64,000 nucleotides of DNA, taken from the NCBI GenBank assembly GCA_965153455.1, contig OZ234495.1:20766875-20830874 (forward strand). The letters run 5' to 3'. The notes below the pieces were generated by a model that was given only the letters and a program-made list of their open reading frames with translations, did not search any database and was not told where the DNA came from. The stretch comes from Sphagnum compactum. Lineage: Eukaryota; Bryophyta; Sphagnopsida; Sphagnales. Positions 36,939-50,050 of this stretch are shown piece by piece (the first letter of the stretch is position 1; the number at the start of each line of letters is the position of its first letter). The position numbers and the translations under genes were made by a program.

Positions 36939-39900
36939 TTACAGCCCGAGGAGTATGTAGTAGAGAAGTGTAATTGGCAAAGCAACTAGCATCCCAAATA
37001 TCACCCTGTCATTTCAACACCAACAAAACTCCACTCAGTTTCCTGTAATTCAGGGATGTATTCATGGAGCTGCCAAATGAAAGTCAGAAAGAATTTTCTT
37101 CATCCTGCACTACCCTCTCTCATCATCAGATGAATCAGTCCATATCTAAGGAGTGCTTACGCTGTGCTGAGGATGTCTGGATGTACATTGTACTCCCTTG
37201 CAAAGACAAATGGAACAATGCCTTGAGGTAATGCAGCCTGTTTGAGCACCCAACTTCACCAATTTAGATATCACAGCTCTCAAAGTTGATGTACACAGCC
37301 CTCAACTTCACAAAGTATTGAGACGGCTGACATGAGAAGATTCAAAAGACCTGCATGTGTGTAGGCCTGCGACATCAGCTTTGCTGCTAAAGCTGACTTC
37401 GGCCAGCTTAGTACATTGTAGACCCAACAACTAGAGAGATTATGGGTTGAGGTTGCAATACCTGCACGATGGACACACGAAGACTCACACCTCGGATGCC
37501 AACCAAGGCCGATGCTGATGCAAACAAAGCAGGGCCAAGGAGGAAACGAAGTCCCATTCCAACAATGGCCAAATACGTCCCACACACAATAATCCGCTCT
37601 TGCAGTCCCATGAACAGCCCTATCATCAAGGGCAAAAAAGAAACCATCATCTCAAACCTGACTTACAATCTCGACATTCTGCAGTGTGATCCCCTAGATA
37701 GGTTGATGGTCAGGAAATTTAAGTGGGTAAAACACTCTCCACAAGCACATTTAAGATAATCTGACAAGGCCTGTGAGATAAATGTCATCAATGCAAACTA
37801 TTCTTATACATTTGTCTCAGCAGGAAGTGGAGACCAAAAGGTTGTCACAGTAGCACTGGAACACTGGCTGCTACAATGTCACAACAAGTAGTTGCTGAAA
37901 TAATGCAAAGCTTGGAAAGGCTTTCTCAATTTGCCAGTTTTGCGTGAAAGAGAAATACTTACCAAGGCTGAACATGGCCATCCCAAGACCTGCATTGGAC
38001 AAGATGTGAACAGAGTTGAACAATATAAGTGGCATTTGAAAATGCCATCTGCATGTCAAGCAGAAGAACAAGTGAGTAAGAATGTGCAACCATGACCAAA
38101 AACCTTGAAAACTTTGAGAGCTATCTTTTGCCAAGGACAAAGCACCTGAAGGCGATAAGAGACCAGACAACTCCAATAAGACTGGAGTAGGTATTCGGGT
38201 TGCGGATAAGCTTCCGAAATGTCATGACAGAGATAAGCTTCACCATCACAATGGTGGGGGGCATTGCTTTGTTGATCTCTTCCTCTGAAAGTTTAGGTCT
38301 GAGTTCTGCTGTTGATGAGGAGCCCAACTTGTCCAACCGAGGACCATCTTTCTCTATTATATCCTCCACCTTGAAGCTCTGCCTGTTGCCGAAGCTGAAG
38401 TCTTCACGTGGATAGTCATCATAGGCATGTCCTGCCCTTGGTTCTGGCAAACCTTTCAAAAACCCCCACAAGCAGACATTGAGCTCCCGAATCAGATCTC
38501 AAGGCTCAAGTTCTGAGCTTCCACACAGCGTTAAGACAATTCTGGAAAAGACAATCGTCAAGAAAAGAGAACGACGGTGTGGAAGAAAAGAGAGACACCT
38601 ATATGAAGTGATGAAGTTCGCTCACCTGCATCCAAAGCAGGATCCGATTCCTGATGCACAAGCAGCCGCAATTCCTTGGGATCGAATTCATGCCGTGCAG
38701 GAGGGCTGTTTGCCCCAAACACATGCAATCCCCCTTCCGCAACTGGAGAAGCATTGGCACTCCACACGAACATGTGGAGCTCCCTGGCATCCTCGTCTGG
38801 AACCTTGGGTGGTGCTGCGGCGGCTCCTTTATGTTCCGTCACCCCGCGTCTCGGTGAATTTCTAGCGTCCATTGCGAGCCTGGAGATCTGAGACGCACCC
38901 GCAGACTGCACAGGAGGGAGGACAACAGTAGTGTTGTTGCCACTGCCTGCAGTGCCATTGTTGCTTCCAGGATGCGGTCCTCCTCTCACTTCGCCCCCCG
39001 CAGCAGCAGTAGCAGCAGCCGCAATGCCTCCTCCAAGAGGAGCTGCTGCTGCTGCTGCCTCATGTGACCCACCTACTCCTCCTCTTCCATGCATGCGCCC
39101 TCCTCCAGCCACTACTCCTCCTCCCCTGTAGATAGGCGGCACAAACCTTGGCGAATTGATCATGTTGTTCATCGCGCCGCCCTTGGGATATGCACGCACT
39201 TCCTTGGAATTTTCTTCGTTGAAATTGGAGGTTCTTGGCGTGGGTCCTCTGGAAGATTGCAGCGAGTAAATATCGGAGGAAGTGAAGTTGGATTGCCGAT
39301 GATGCTGCGGGCTCCTCCCTGCGGACAACATCATCATGCTATAGAACTCGTTTTGGTTGAAGCTCGAGTCTCGCGGAGTCGGGTTCCTGGAGGATTGTAA
39401 GCTGTAAATCTCGGCGCCAGTTAAATTGCTTGGCCGTGGCGTCAAAGCCTTGGAGCTTGGCGTGATTCCCATGGATCTGCTAGAATGCGCATACGTACCA
39501 GATTGCATACTCGGGGAACGCACAGAAACAGATCTGCGAACCGTCACGTGCAGCTTCCCATCGTCTCCGAACTCTGCTTCTGTAAGCACGGGCTCTCTCC
39601 CGTCCAGCGACATGACGTCGGAGTCGACCTTGAAGCTCACGATCGAAGCTGCAGTGTCGGGAAACTGCTCCATGATGAGGATCTTTGCAGCTCGGTACTC
39701 GTACATCACCAGCAGAAGTGTGTACCAGATGATACATTGCAAAACCACGGCTTGCACGGTGAGACTGCCGGGGCCGGCGCCATACATTGCCGCCAAGAGA
39801 GGCGTCCCCATGACAAGCGTGTTGGGAAGAGTTCCGAGCATGAAGATCGTAATCATCCAGTCGAGGGAACCGGACTTAGAGTAGCGCACCCAGAGTGCAA

Positions 39901-40156
39901 GGGCCAGGAGAAGAGCGATCTTCGACACGGCATCGGCAGCGATGAAGCGAAAGTTCATGGCATAAGGGTCGTTACCAGAGATGAACTGGAATGAGAGCAA
40001 CGGGACGGCGAAGATGGAGACGAAGCGGTTCACGCCCATGCATTGCTGCGGCGTCAGGATCCCCCACCATTTCACGGATCCGTAAGCGAGCAACATCGCC
40101 ACGTAAAGCGGCACCACTGCACTGAGCACACTGTACAGATCGCCTCCTGTAATCAT
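36939..40156 (-). CDS. PIN: Canonical long PIN auxin efflux carrier, 741 aa, six exons
   Basis: Plasma-membrane exporter of indole-3-acetic acid that drives polar auxin transport. Minus-strand exons are 40156-38626, 38452-38146, 38048-37963, 37619-37462, 37237-37161 and 37005-36939. They total 2226 nt with continuous phases; six exons is the arrangement of Arabidopsis PIN1. The ATG at 40156 gives [10 protein letters not shown], the family start; the frame upstream has only GTG. The N-terminal membrane block (residues 1-about 160) includes [17 protein letters not shown] and [17 protein letters not shown]. The central loop is long (about 165-570) and carries three TPRxS phosphosite motifs at T239, T260 and T306, the class phosphorylated by PINOID-type kinases. 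The C-terminal membrane block has [27 protein letters not shown] and [20 protein letters not shown] Gly/Ala-rich stretch at about 343-408 is longer than usual. The endings VSIVQ-AALPQG and YYILLGL are typical. Confidence 0.97.
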
Positions 40157-41640
40157 CTTTGTTGGAAGAAGAAGGCGATGGCGATGCACAGGATTTCAGC
40201 AGCAAATTCTGATTCTAATGAAGCTGTGTGCAGCGACGTCCTGATGATAAGCTCTGAAGCAAGTCGACCAGGGGGATCAGAAGCGATCGAGCGATCGGCA
40301 GTGCGTTTTCGCGCGATATTTTCTCAAGGAGAATGAAGAGTTGAAGACGAGTCAGCGATGCGCAGGATAGTCATCTTCCTGCTCGACTGATGAGGCCATT
40401 TCACAAGCTGCTGTTGGTGCAGCGCATTTTCTCCTGTTGCAAGGCACGGCGCTGCAGCTACTGCATTACAAGATCAAGCATATCAGACAATATCGCACAC
40501 ATCTGCTGCTGCTGATCTTGACGTTCTTCCGGTCTAAGCTATCTTCCCAGTGTTCAAATGGTAGCAGGAAACAAGGATTGCGAGTGCAGGCTTACAACAC
40601 GGCGGCCTAGAGATGCTAGACATCTGCCTGTGAACACAAACTAAACAGGCAAGCAAGCAAGTCTAAAGACGAAAACCGATCATTGTGGCAAAAGTTCAAG
40701 AAGAGAGAAATCTCTCGCTCACAGTTTCGCCAATTTGCCTCCAAAGCTTGCGCAAGAACCTGAATGCAGCACTGCTGTAAGCCTGCGGGAACATGCTGCT
40801 GGTAAGCGGCGCAAACATGCTTGCGGTATCATCGAAGTCTTGAGTCGTCACCTGTCTCAAATCTTCCACAATCCAGCTGCCGTTTTAAGTCAGTAGTACA
40901 GTGCAGAAGAGCCTTGAAAATCTTGCAAGAATCCGGCAGCAAATTCCGGCGGAGCTCGTACATTCGTAGTCAGAAACTCCGCAAAAGAAAACAGATGACG
41001 AGGAAAAAATGGCGAGACAAGGACGACGACGAAGACGAGAAGTAGGAGCTGTGAACGAAACTCGCAAATCATATCTGCGACAAACTGCTTTCCAGCTGCC
41101 TATCAGTCGCTCGGTTTCTTCACAGACTTCCAAACCGATAACCCGCCATAAACAACAACAACTCCTCTTCTTCTCGTACATACGAGCTGGAACAGACTAC
41201 TCAGGAATCAGTCAGTAACCAGCAGCATTCTTGTAGGCAGGCGCTTCAAATCCTTGTTTGCTGCAGCAAATCGGATGAGAAAATGGAAGTACCCCCACAC
41301 CAAATTTAACAAGATTCAGATAAGCGAACAATCCATTATTCTCATCAATCCATGCTTCTTACTCCAACAACAACAACAACAACCGAAGCGTAGTTTACAG
41401 AGGATAGAACGGAGACAATCGCACAGAAAACAACCGCAATGCAAAGGGAATTGCGTCGTCGTGCGGCAATCGACGACGCTCGCCGACAAACCAGCTCCAA
41501 GAGCCTCTGGTCGAGGTTAAGAAGAAGAAGAAGGCGACGAGGAGAGAAAAGAGAGAGAGGGGGTTAGCGACACTGGCTTCAGTTAGTGAGTGAGAGTTAC
41601 CGTTAGTGAGTGCGGTTAGTAAACCCCAGGTACTTCTTAC
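40157..41640 (-). promoter_or_regulatory. PIN 5' leader and promoter region
   Basis: About 1.4 kb of moderate-GC sequence upstream of the PIN ATG, ending in a pyrimidine-rich (minus strand) CT/CTT tract at 41521-41565 where a start site is plausible. Three auxin-response-type hexamers TGTCTC are present: plus strand 40853-40858, minus strand 41014-41019 and 41412-41417. A minus-strand ATG at 41181 opens a 98-codon frame, which would be a long upstream ORF if the leader is not spliced. Confidence 0.4.
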
Positions 41641-42060
41641 TCTACTACCTACCTAGCCTAACTTTTAAAAAATAGAAAAAAAAAAAAAAAACTCCGAATA
41701 ATTGGAAATTAAACATCTATATTATCTAAAGTAAACCTCATGTATTATGAATTGATTTTGCACTAATATTAATATAGCTATGTTTAGTGTTATACTACCC
41801 TAGCCTAGGGTTAATATTCACATTGACAAATAAATAAATAAAAATTTCAAAAAATTAATTATTTTTTTAGATTTTGAAATTATTATTTCTTCCAGGATTT
41901 ATTATTTTAATTGTCATATGAGTATTGAAACTATTCGGAGTATGGCCTATGATATTTATGATGATTTTCAACATGTCAATTTCATATTTTCACCAAAAAA
42001 AAAATTGTTTCATTATTTTGAGGATTATTTAAGGACAAAACTGACCTTAGGGTAAGGTAA

Positions 42061-42097
<37 letters not shown>

Positions 42098-42950
42098 ACA
42101 TTGATTTAATGGCCAAAAAAAATCCTTTGTTGTTTTGTATGCCATGAACTGATAGTCACAAAAGAAAAGTAGGATGCCTCCATGAAGTGATTTTGAACCA
42201 AAAAAAAACTATTCATAAGGAAAAGGGCTCACAAAAATGCTACACATATTCACAACCCATTGGAAAGATATTTGATGTGTGCACCCCAACAAAAATAATT
42301 ATATATATATATGTATATATATATATCCCTATTGTCAAATCTATTTTAAACCATTTCAACAAATATGAGACAACAACAACAAAAAAAAATTAAAAAGGGA
42401 AAAGAAAATACCTTTCATAATTTGGAAAGGCACTCTAAAAGTCTATTTAGTGAAGCAAAAGGCCTTACTACTTCAAAATTCAATCTAAAAGTTTCCTAAA
42501 AAATACACTAAAAATTATTTCACATTTCGTTTTGGTACATACTTCATACATTTAATACATAATAGATTATTATTTGTACATTAAGTAGGTGTGAGATCAA
42601 ACATCATCGAACCTAACTAATATGCAAATACATAGTATTTGCCTTTATAAGAAGGTACAACTTGAATTGGAACATTCATTCCCATTCATATTTACTATTG
42701 ATGGACTTCAACTATGGACCAAGATAGGTAACAAAAACAAGGGTTGGATGATGTCTAGATAGCAAGTACTTGTGCCGGCCAAAGTATTGATTGGTCTTTG
42801 AGTGAAGAACGAACCCGATGTGGTTAAGTGAAGTAATTAACAATCCTTTAAACCAAGATCTTAAGATATCCCTCCGGTAATCTCAAACTTAAAATGAGAT
42901 TAAACTCGTAAGTGTCAAAACACTAGAGCAAACCACAAGCACCATGCAAG

Positions 42951-43335
42951 ATGGATGATACATGGTTAGCTATGTACGACCTACCTAGTGCTCACCAAAT
43001 GTGTTATTACTTACATACATGCATAGTAATCACTTCAATTCCCTACCGTGGATGATATGTGGTTAGCTATGTACTACTTAGCCAGTACTCACCAAATGTG
43101 TTATATTACTTATTGACATACATAATAACCACTTCAATTCCCTACCATCGATGATGATATGTGGTTAGCTATGTACTACCTACTTACTACTCACCGAGTG
43201 CCTTATTTATGTACCTACATACATAGTAACCACTTCAATTCCCTACCATGGATGATATGTAGTTAACTATGTACTACCTACTTAATACTCAATGAGTGCC
43301 TTATTATTTACCTACATACATAATAAACCCTATCA
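42951..43335. repeat. About 100-bp tandem repeat, four copies
   Basis: Units starting at about 42952, 43050, 43149 and 43250 share ggatgatatgtggttagctatgtac, ctcaccaa/ctcaccga, gtgttatt and cacttcaattccctacc. The final unit is truncated and the most diverged. Confidence 0.85.
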
Positions 43336-45076
43336 ACTCATTGGGTATCCAATTATGACAAAGTGCCCACGATGATGAATGCATAGTAGGGATGCATAAT
43401 ATGTCATTAAAGAGAATTTTGCATCCATTGCAAAAGAACTCAATTAAACAAAGGGGGTCCTGACCTTGTGAGGGCGAAGCTTTACCAAGGGAGTTAATCA
43501 CGGGTTAATCAAGAATTAACCATCAGTTCCAATCCAGATTAATAAGAACCGAAAAGAACCACAACCCGGTCTGATTTAGAGAAGAAAACCGGAACTGAAA
43601 CTAAAACGAGGAAATATCTTTTGAAAAAATCAAACCTCGATACATTTATGTGCGGAACCGGATCCAATGCTTTATTATAAGTACTAGTAGTTAATTATTA
43701 TACTAATAATTAACCATCATATCTGGTTACAATCTATCGTTTTAAACCGGGACTAAGGAGGGGTTCTTCATAAAAGTAAAGAACTGCCCAACCGCGGTTA
43801 GTACGTCGGCTACTACGGGGACAGGAATACAATGAAAAAGTCCTTCTTCTTTGTCCACATAGCCTTTACCCGTCCTCTTCTGTCCATCCTTCCTGCATGG
43901 TGTGGGTGGTGGGTGCTAGTCAAAGTGGCCCACTTCAAGGCACAATTTTGTTGTGGACGTGGGGTCTGGGAGGGGGACGGAGGAGGGCCCAAACAAACAA
44001 ACCAGTTGGTGGTAGATATACATATTACATATATATAGACGGAAAGTGCGACAAATGACAAAATTTTATCGTATGTTGATGGGTATTATAACGCCTCTGG
44101 ACCCTTCCCGCTGTTTCATTCAGTCCATAGACTTATTAATCCCATTCGGAACATGCAAAAGAGAACAAATAATTTGTAAGTGAAAAAATATGAGCACGCA
44201 CTGACATCCTTGAAATCTTCCCACCTTCGAACACCTACCGTAGTCGTAGTAGGGCCCGTAGTAGTAGTAGTACCTTGGCAGCTTTGACACAAATTATATT
44301 ATTTGTTTTAAAAAATGTTGAAAATTTCAATATATATATATTTTTTTATTTTTTATTTTTTTTTCAAAGAAAAAAATCTTGTAAAGGAAGGAAGCAAACA
44401 AAGAATATTTTTCAAATTTTTGAGGATTTTTTTTTTCACATGGAATCTTCATAATTAATTAATTAATTAATTAATCAATAGACATACGTGTGTTGAAGCT
44501 ATGGTAGGTATGTCGTTCTTGAGAGAGAGAGAGAGAGAAAAAAAAGAGAAGAGGATTGCCTACTCCATAATCATAAATAAGACCCTCTCGGTTTAATTAA
44601 TAATAGGGCCATCCGTAATAGGGCTATCCGTAACGGCACGGTTTGTATCCTGGAAAGCCCTCTCGTGATTGTATTACATGCTTTGCCCTTAGTTCCTGAG
44701 GCATAATTGGGGCCTTGCCACATACGAACCTATCAAGGGCTCTCCGGAAATAAGCCTTTCGTCTATAATTAAATAATTTTTTTAGGCTTGGATTTTCAGA
44801 AGGGAAAATGGTGAAACCCTAAATATTTCGCCCACTTTAGCCATTGAATTTTCAGCCTTTTCATAAATGGCAATTGGCTTTAAAGTTGAATCAATAGCAA
44901 ACGGCTTTTTGAGGACAAAGAGCCAAACATATTTGGCTATTCATAATATGGACTAAGGTAAGGGGGCAAGAGGCTGCCATTTTATCAGAAATAGCTGAGG
45001 CCCTCAGGAGCACTCCAAGGCTATTTCCAGTAAACGGGCAGCCTCGAGCGGGTTACCGAGCATAACCGACCGCAAT

Positions 45077-45284
45077 GAGAATCATGATGCAAACTTTTCT
45101 CATCCATGAAGTGAGCGACTACGACAACTTCATCCAAGATGAAAAGGATTACAGAATCATTGGGCCAATGAGGCCATAACGGATCATAATGAGAATCACG
45201 ATGGCCTCTTTTCATCCATGAAGAGACTGACTATGACAACTTCATCCAAGACGAAAAGGATTACGGAATCATTGGGCCAATGAT
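45077..45284. repeat. Tandem duplication of about 113 bp
   Basis: Two copies share gagaatcatgatg, catccatgaag, gactatgacaacttcatccaaga and aaaaggattac-gaatcattgggccaatga. Confidence 0.8.
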
Positions 45285-45340
45285 GTCTGTCGATACCTTG
45301 TGCTAACTAGTAAGTCACTAATGCAACGAAGGTCGTCAAA

Positions 45341-45480
45341 GGTTATGGCTTATAAATTGTTATTTGATAACCAATCAGAGTGTCGGGATTCTCATTCCGG
45401 TCGGTTATGGCTTATAAATTGTTATTTGATAACCAATCAGAGTGTCGGAAGTCTCATTCCGGTTGGTTATGGCTTATTCG
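45341..45480. repeat. 62-bp tandem repeat, about 2.2 copies
   Basis: The phrase ggttatggcttat starts at 45341, 45403 and 45465. Between them, aaattgttatttgataaccaatcagagtgtcgg is almost identical. Confidence 0.9.
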
Positions 45481-45490
45481 GTTTTGGCGA

Positions 45491-45640
45491 GAGGGAGGGG
45501 GGGGAGGGGGGGTCAGTGTGTTTTTGTTGTTCGGGCCAAATCCTCAGATCAAAGATGCAGAGAATATTGGATTCCTGGATCTGACGGTTATAATGGCAGA
45601 TATCCGATTCGCTCAAATCCCCCCCCCCCCCTCCCCCCCA
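45491..45640. repeat. Facing G-rich and C-rich tracts
   Basis: A G-rich tract (gagggaggggggggaggggg, about 45491-45512) is followed about 105 bp later by a C-rich tract (12 C, T, 8 C, about 45619-45639). They are complementary, so the DNA could fold into a large hairpin; each could also form quadruplex or i-motif structure. Confidence 0.75.
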
Positions 45641-45930
45641 ATCAGAAGTGCAATCTCTGGGGTTTACAGAATATTCTGTAATGTCAGTGGATGAGAACTT
45701 GGTGGACCATATATACCTACCTAGCTGGGGAACAACTTGGGGAACACATGAGAACTTGGGGAACATCATAAAAGCAAGTATTGAGAACTTTGTGGGAACA
45801 TGATGGGAACCATTTCCTTGGTGGGCGCGATGATGTTCCTAGGTGGAACCGGCTTGGTGGGCGCGATGGGGTACCCAACCAGGGCGAGCCGGGTGCACCA
45901 AGAGATCTAGTGGGAGCTATTTTGAAGACG

Positions 45931-45951
45931 TAAACCCTAAACCCTAAACCC
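45931..45951. repeat. Short telomere-like tract
   Basis: Three copies of the plant telomere unit (taaaccc) in a row within non-coding DNA. It is too short to suggest a telomere; it is probably an interstitial repeat or a promoter telo-box-like sequence. Confidence 0.6.
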
Positions 45952-46028
45952 GCCCGTAAGACTAGGTTTATGGGAGTTTTGAACCACATAATAATACCAT
46001 ATCGTAATGTTATGTTGCATAACTATAT

Positions 46029-46057
46029 GGTATTATTATTATTATTATTATTATTAT
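46029..46057. repeat. ATT microsatellite
   Basis: About nine uninterrupted tatt/att triplets. Simple repeat. Confidence 0.9.
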
Positions 46058-49000
46058 GTGGGTTAAAGTAGAAATTTGATTCTTCTTTGTAAAATTATCC
46101 CAAAAGTGGACGCCATAGATCGCCAACTATAAATTGGCTATATTGCTACCACGTTTCATATTTTCTAGGGTTAGCTCTCTTGCACATTTTTACCATGAAT
46201 AAATGCGATATATTTTATGTGAAATGTTGTGGCAAGTGGATTTCCTTGTTGTGGTATTTTTTGGTTGGTTTGAGTTCAATGATATGTTTTATTGTTTGAA
46301 ATTGATGTGGAGATATGTGTGCTTAAAAGCATTTTGTACTAAAAGGTTAAGTATCTTACGTCTATTTTATGACATATTTTCAATGTTTAATTATATATGA
46401 AAATTGAGCAAGTATCATTGTACATGTAAAAAAATATATATGTATACATACATGCAAACATAATTGTTCATTTCTAACAAGTTGAATACCTCTCAAAACT
46501 CAAAGAGAAAACAAAACTAATTGTGAAAATTTTGGTTCATTTTCAACAAGTTGAGACTCCCTTCAATGCTTGAAACGATTTACATTAATTTTTTTCATTT
46601 CCACCAACAAATTATGTTTAAGATTCTTTCATATGCATCATCAAAAACCTTCATATCATCTAGTACATGGGGATAAGCAATAGAACTAAACTACATTGTT
46701 GGGCCTTCCAATTGTACCACGAAGACAAACATCAAGGTGCTTAGGGTAAGCACGCTCATCACCGCAAAAATTATTCATGACCAAACACCTAAAAAATTCA
46801 TACATAGACCATTGATTTTTAAGTGGTTGGTTAAGGGTGTGATCTAAGGAAAATCTTATAATTCATAATGTGATTCAAATATTTGGTGATAGGAGGTGAT
46901 ATATTACATTGAAAGGGATACAACATCACCATAAAATATTTAAATCCTAATTAATTTACAATGTAAAATCAAATTTTGAAATGGCCTAAGAATCAAAGGA
47001 CACAATGTGAACTTGGGATGCTATAATGGAAAATTTATGAACAACCTAACAACAACCAACGAGATCCCTATTCCTACTTCTTGCATTTCCTACCAAAATA
47101 AAACCATCACAATCTCAATTCCAAATCCCTCAATTCAATTGTTCATCAAATCATTTAGTCCTCTCAACTAGGAATAATCATATCCAACCTACCAATAAGT
47201 GTGTTAAATGATCTCCAAAAGTTTCTTAATAATTTTAGTACCGAATGCAATAATGCTAAGATTATGAATAGAAAAGGAAAGCATCAATTAGAATGTAGAG
47301 GACCAATTTGATGAACACAAAATTTCATCCATACACAATTTCCAAGGAAAACTTTTAAAGGTTTTTAGACTATTGTTGGGTAGTTAAATGTGTAATCCCA
47401 CGAGCAAGAAAGAGTGCAAAGAGAGTGGGTTACCACAAATTTCATTCTACTCCAATCTCTTGTAGCTTGAAATTCACGCCCTTAACTTACACAACAACAT
47501 ATGAGAATTTGGAGTGGGATGACTTTCCAAAAAAAATTTATCCCATTACTATTAGTGGACTAACTAAATATTATGTTATTCTTGATCATTTCCTAATCTA
47601 ACTCACTTCTTGTTTTCTTGGTTTGATTAGATGTAAAACCAAAGCATACATTTTGGGAGGCTTAAATGCACACCCCCAATCTTTTGGAGGATAGAGCTAA
47701 GAGGAGTAGGGTTGAAATGATGTTCAATATGCTTTTGTAGGAGAAAGAGTGGCTTGTTGGACTAGTTAGTTATGGACAATGTTAATGTCATGCCCCAACT
47801 TACATTAAACATAATACCAAAATCAAGAATAGTGAAAAATGAAGGTCTATTGAATGTGCATGAAGCAAATGGACAAATGAGCAATTAGAGAAGACCATGG
47901 ATGCAATGGCAAAAATGGTAACATCAATGAAGAAGGCAAATAGGCATTTAGACATACCATTAACATCACTTTCTAACCATCTAAATCACAAAATTAAATT
48001 TACATAAATTAACCCACTGGGTGCCTCAGAAAGGGAAGAAAATGTGACTATCATGGCTAACACTTTAAGTATGGAAAATGTGGACTATTTGTATTAACAT
48101 TACATCAACTCAAGCTAAAGGTGGAAAAACCTCGCTTTTGAAGTAGAAATTTCACTTGACTAGTTGGTTTTATGGGCATCCTAATAATTAGATACTAATG
48201 ATAAATTAATTACAGTTCTTTAGTTTATCTTGAGGATGAAGCCATTAAGATTAGTTGACCCATGGAAATAGGTGATTGGTATTTGTTTAGTAATCATTAA
48301 AAGGGATTTGTGCATGATTAGAATAAGGGAGCCTAGTTTGGTGGGAATAATGTGGGCCTTGTGTGGTCTTATGAAAGGGGGATTTGGAGATGCACCCCTA
48401 TCATTTTTTATGGAAAACTTTGGAGGAATGGAAAAGAGGAATGTTATATGAAGAAAGAGGAATGTAAGTGTTGTGTACAAATTGTTAAACTAGTGTGTAT
48501 CATGTAGTAACATTTTGTTTTTCCTTTATTCATACCTTACTTATTCTCTAATATGATAGTAATATATTATTGTGTAATGTAGAATACTCTAGTTTGGATA
48601 TTAATTTACTTTCTTTACTTGGGTTACACTTCAAACTAGCTTTCTAAAATATGGAAGCTTGCTAAAAGGTAATTGCAATAAGACGATAAAACAACCTACA
48701 TGTGGTTTGGTGAAAGGTAGCAACATCATTATAGATAAGCAACAAGGTGAAACACATTGTTTTGCTAGTTTGTTGGACTAGAAGCTTGCAAAGGTGCCTT
48801 TTCCAGGGATGTTACCTTTTTGCCCTTTTTCTAGGGACAACATGAAATTCCATTTCTTCTCTATTTTTTTTATTTTTTTAAATTATATATTGGAAGGCAT
48901 AGCTACCTTCTCCATGGTAATCATTAAAGATTGCCCTTCTCCTTATAATTCTTGAAAATTTTACTCAACAATCCTTGTCCAAGTTCTATTTCTTGGGTTG

Positions 49001-49429
49001 CTTGGTATGTGGTATTACATTCATTTATACCCAATCTACACCATTTCAAGATGATATGTCAAAAATTTCTTAATTGTAATGGATTCAGTGTAGATTTTGA
49101 AAACTAAAAATTCATTTTGTGAAAGGCAAAAAGTCTACATAACATAAGGTTTGAATAACCATTATTGCAAGTCATGAGCTTTTAAAACTTGTAAACATTT
49201 GACATTTGACACAATTATAGTGTGAATCACATTTGGAATTTGAATGAAATAAGAATCCAAACACATAAACAATTAAATATGTGTGTTTTAATTAAACAAA
49301 GTTCACAAGTTTATGACATCATTGTAGAATCTAGGGTATGGTTAATTATGAAAGGACAATTAGGGGATTAATTCAAATAGTCCCCCTATTTATGTTTTCA
49401 CCTTATTATAGTGGCAATTTTTTCTAAAT

Positions 49430-50050
49430 TATAGATGAACTCAAAATCTAAAGTCATACTTAACATTAACTTTACCAAAAAAATTATCATCCATGTTGCA
49501 ATAACCTTTAGTTTAAATCATATTAAAAACTCTGAATGAATTCTAAAAGAATCATTGACTCATAATGGTCTTTTGAATTGATGATAATATGTTTGTTACA
49601 TAAACAAAATTAAAAATGTGAACTCTAAAAGTATGTTATAATAGCTTCAAAATAAAAATTGAAAAATAGACCACCATGAAATAAGGAATGTAATAATAAA
49701 ATGCATTGAAACTTTCCCAACACAAGAAATTTTTGATTTAATTTCTTTAAATGTCATGATTTTTGTCATTTCTTATAATTTATAATCCATTTCACATTGA
49801 AAGGTTCAAGCCTTCACATGGATTTTTTGACTAATCACATGTTTAACGATACCTAGAAGGTTTTTTACTAATATTGAAAAGCACATGGGATAATTGTAAT
49901 ACTTATATTTTGATCATTAATATAATTACAAGAATTTAGCTAATGTAAAATGTGAACTTTTCAAAATGTCAAAAATAAATCACCTAACCATGTTTTTACC
50001 TAGTCAATGCATTGAATAGGTTTCTACCAAGATTTTACATTTTTAAAGGT
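49430..50050 (+). repeat. Diverged dispersed repeat, copy 1
   Basis: In the same order and orientation as about 63020-63630, this stretch carries the shared phrases ccatgttgcaataa, aagccttcacatgga, aatcacatgt, taattacaagaatttagct and atgtgaacttttcaaaa. The identity is clearly below that of a recent duplication. It is non-coding and probably an old transposon relic. Confidence 0.6.

Larger units (their letters stand above)
41641..45340. other. Intergenic, with microsatellites
   Basis: AT-rich spacer. Simple repeats include (AT)n at 42063-42095 and about 42300-42327, TAAT repeats at 44453-44476 and (GA)n at about 44520-44539. Longer tandem arrays are listed separately. No gene is seen. Confidence 0.5.

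Noticed and set aside
38479-39994. Plus-strand frames of up to 169 codons opposite PIN exon 1
   Set aside because: Antisense shadows of the PIN coding exon.
40156-40189. Longer N-terminus for PIN starting at 40189
   Set aside because: The codon is GTG; the ATG at 40156 gives the conserved MITGGDLY start.
45931-45951. Chromosome end or telomere relic
   Set aside because: Only three telomere-like units, in ordinary spacer DNA; too short to mean more than an interstitial repeat.
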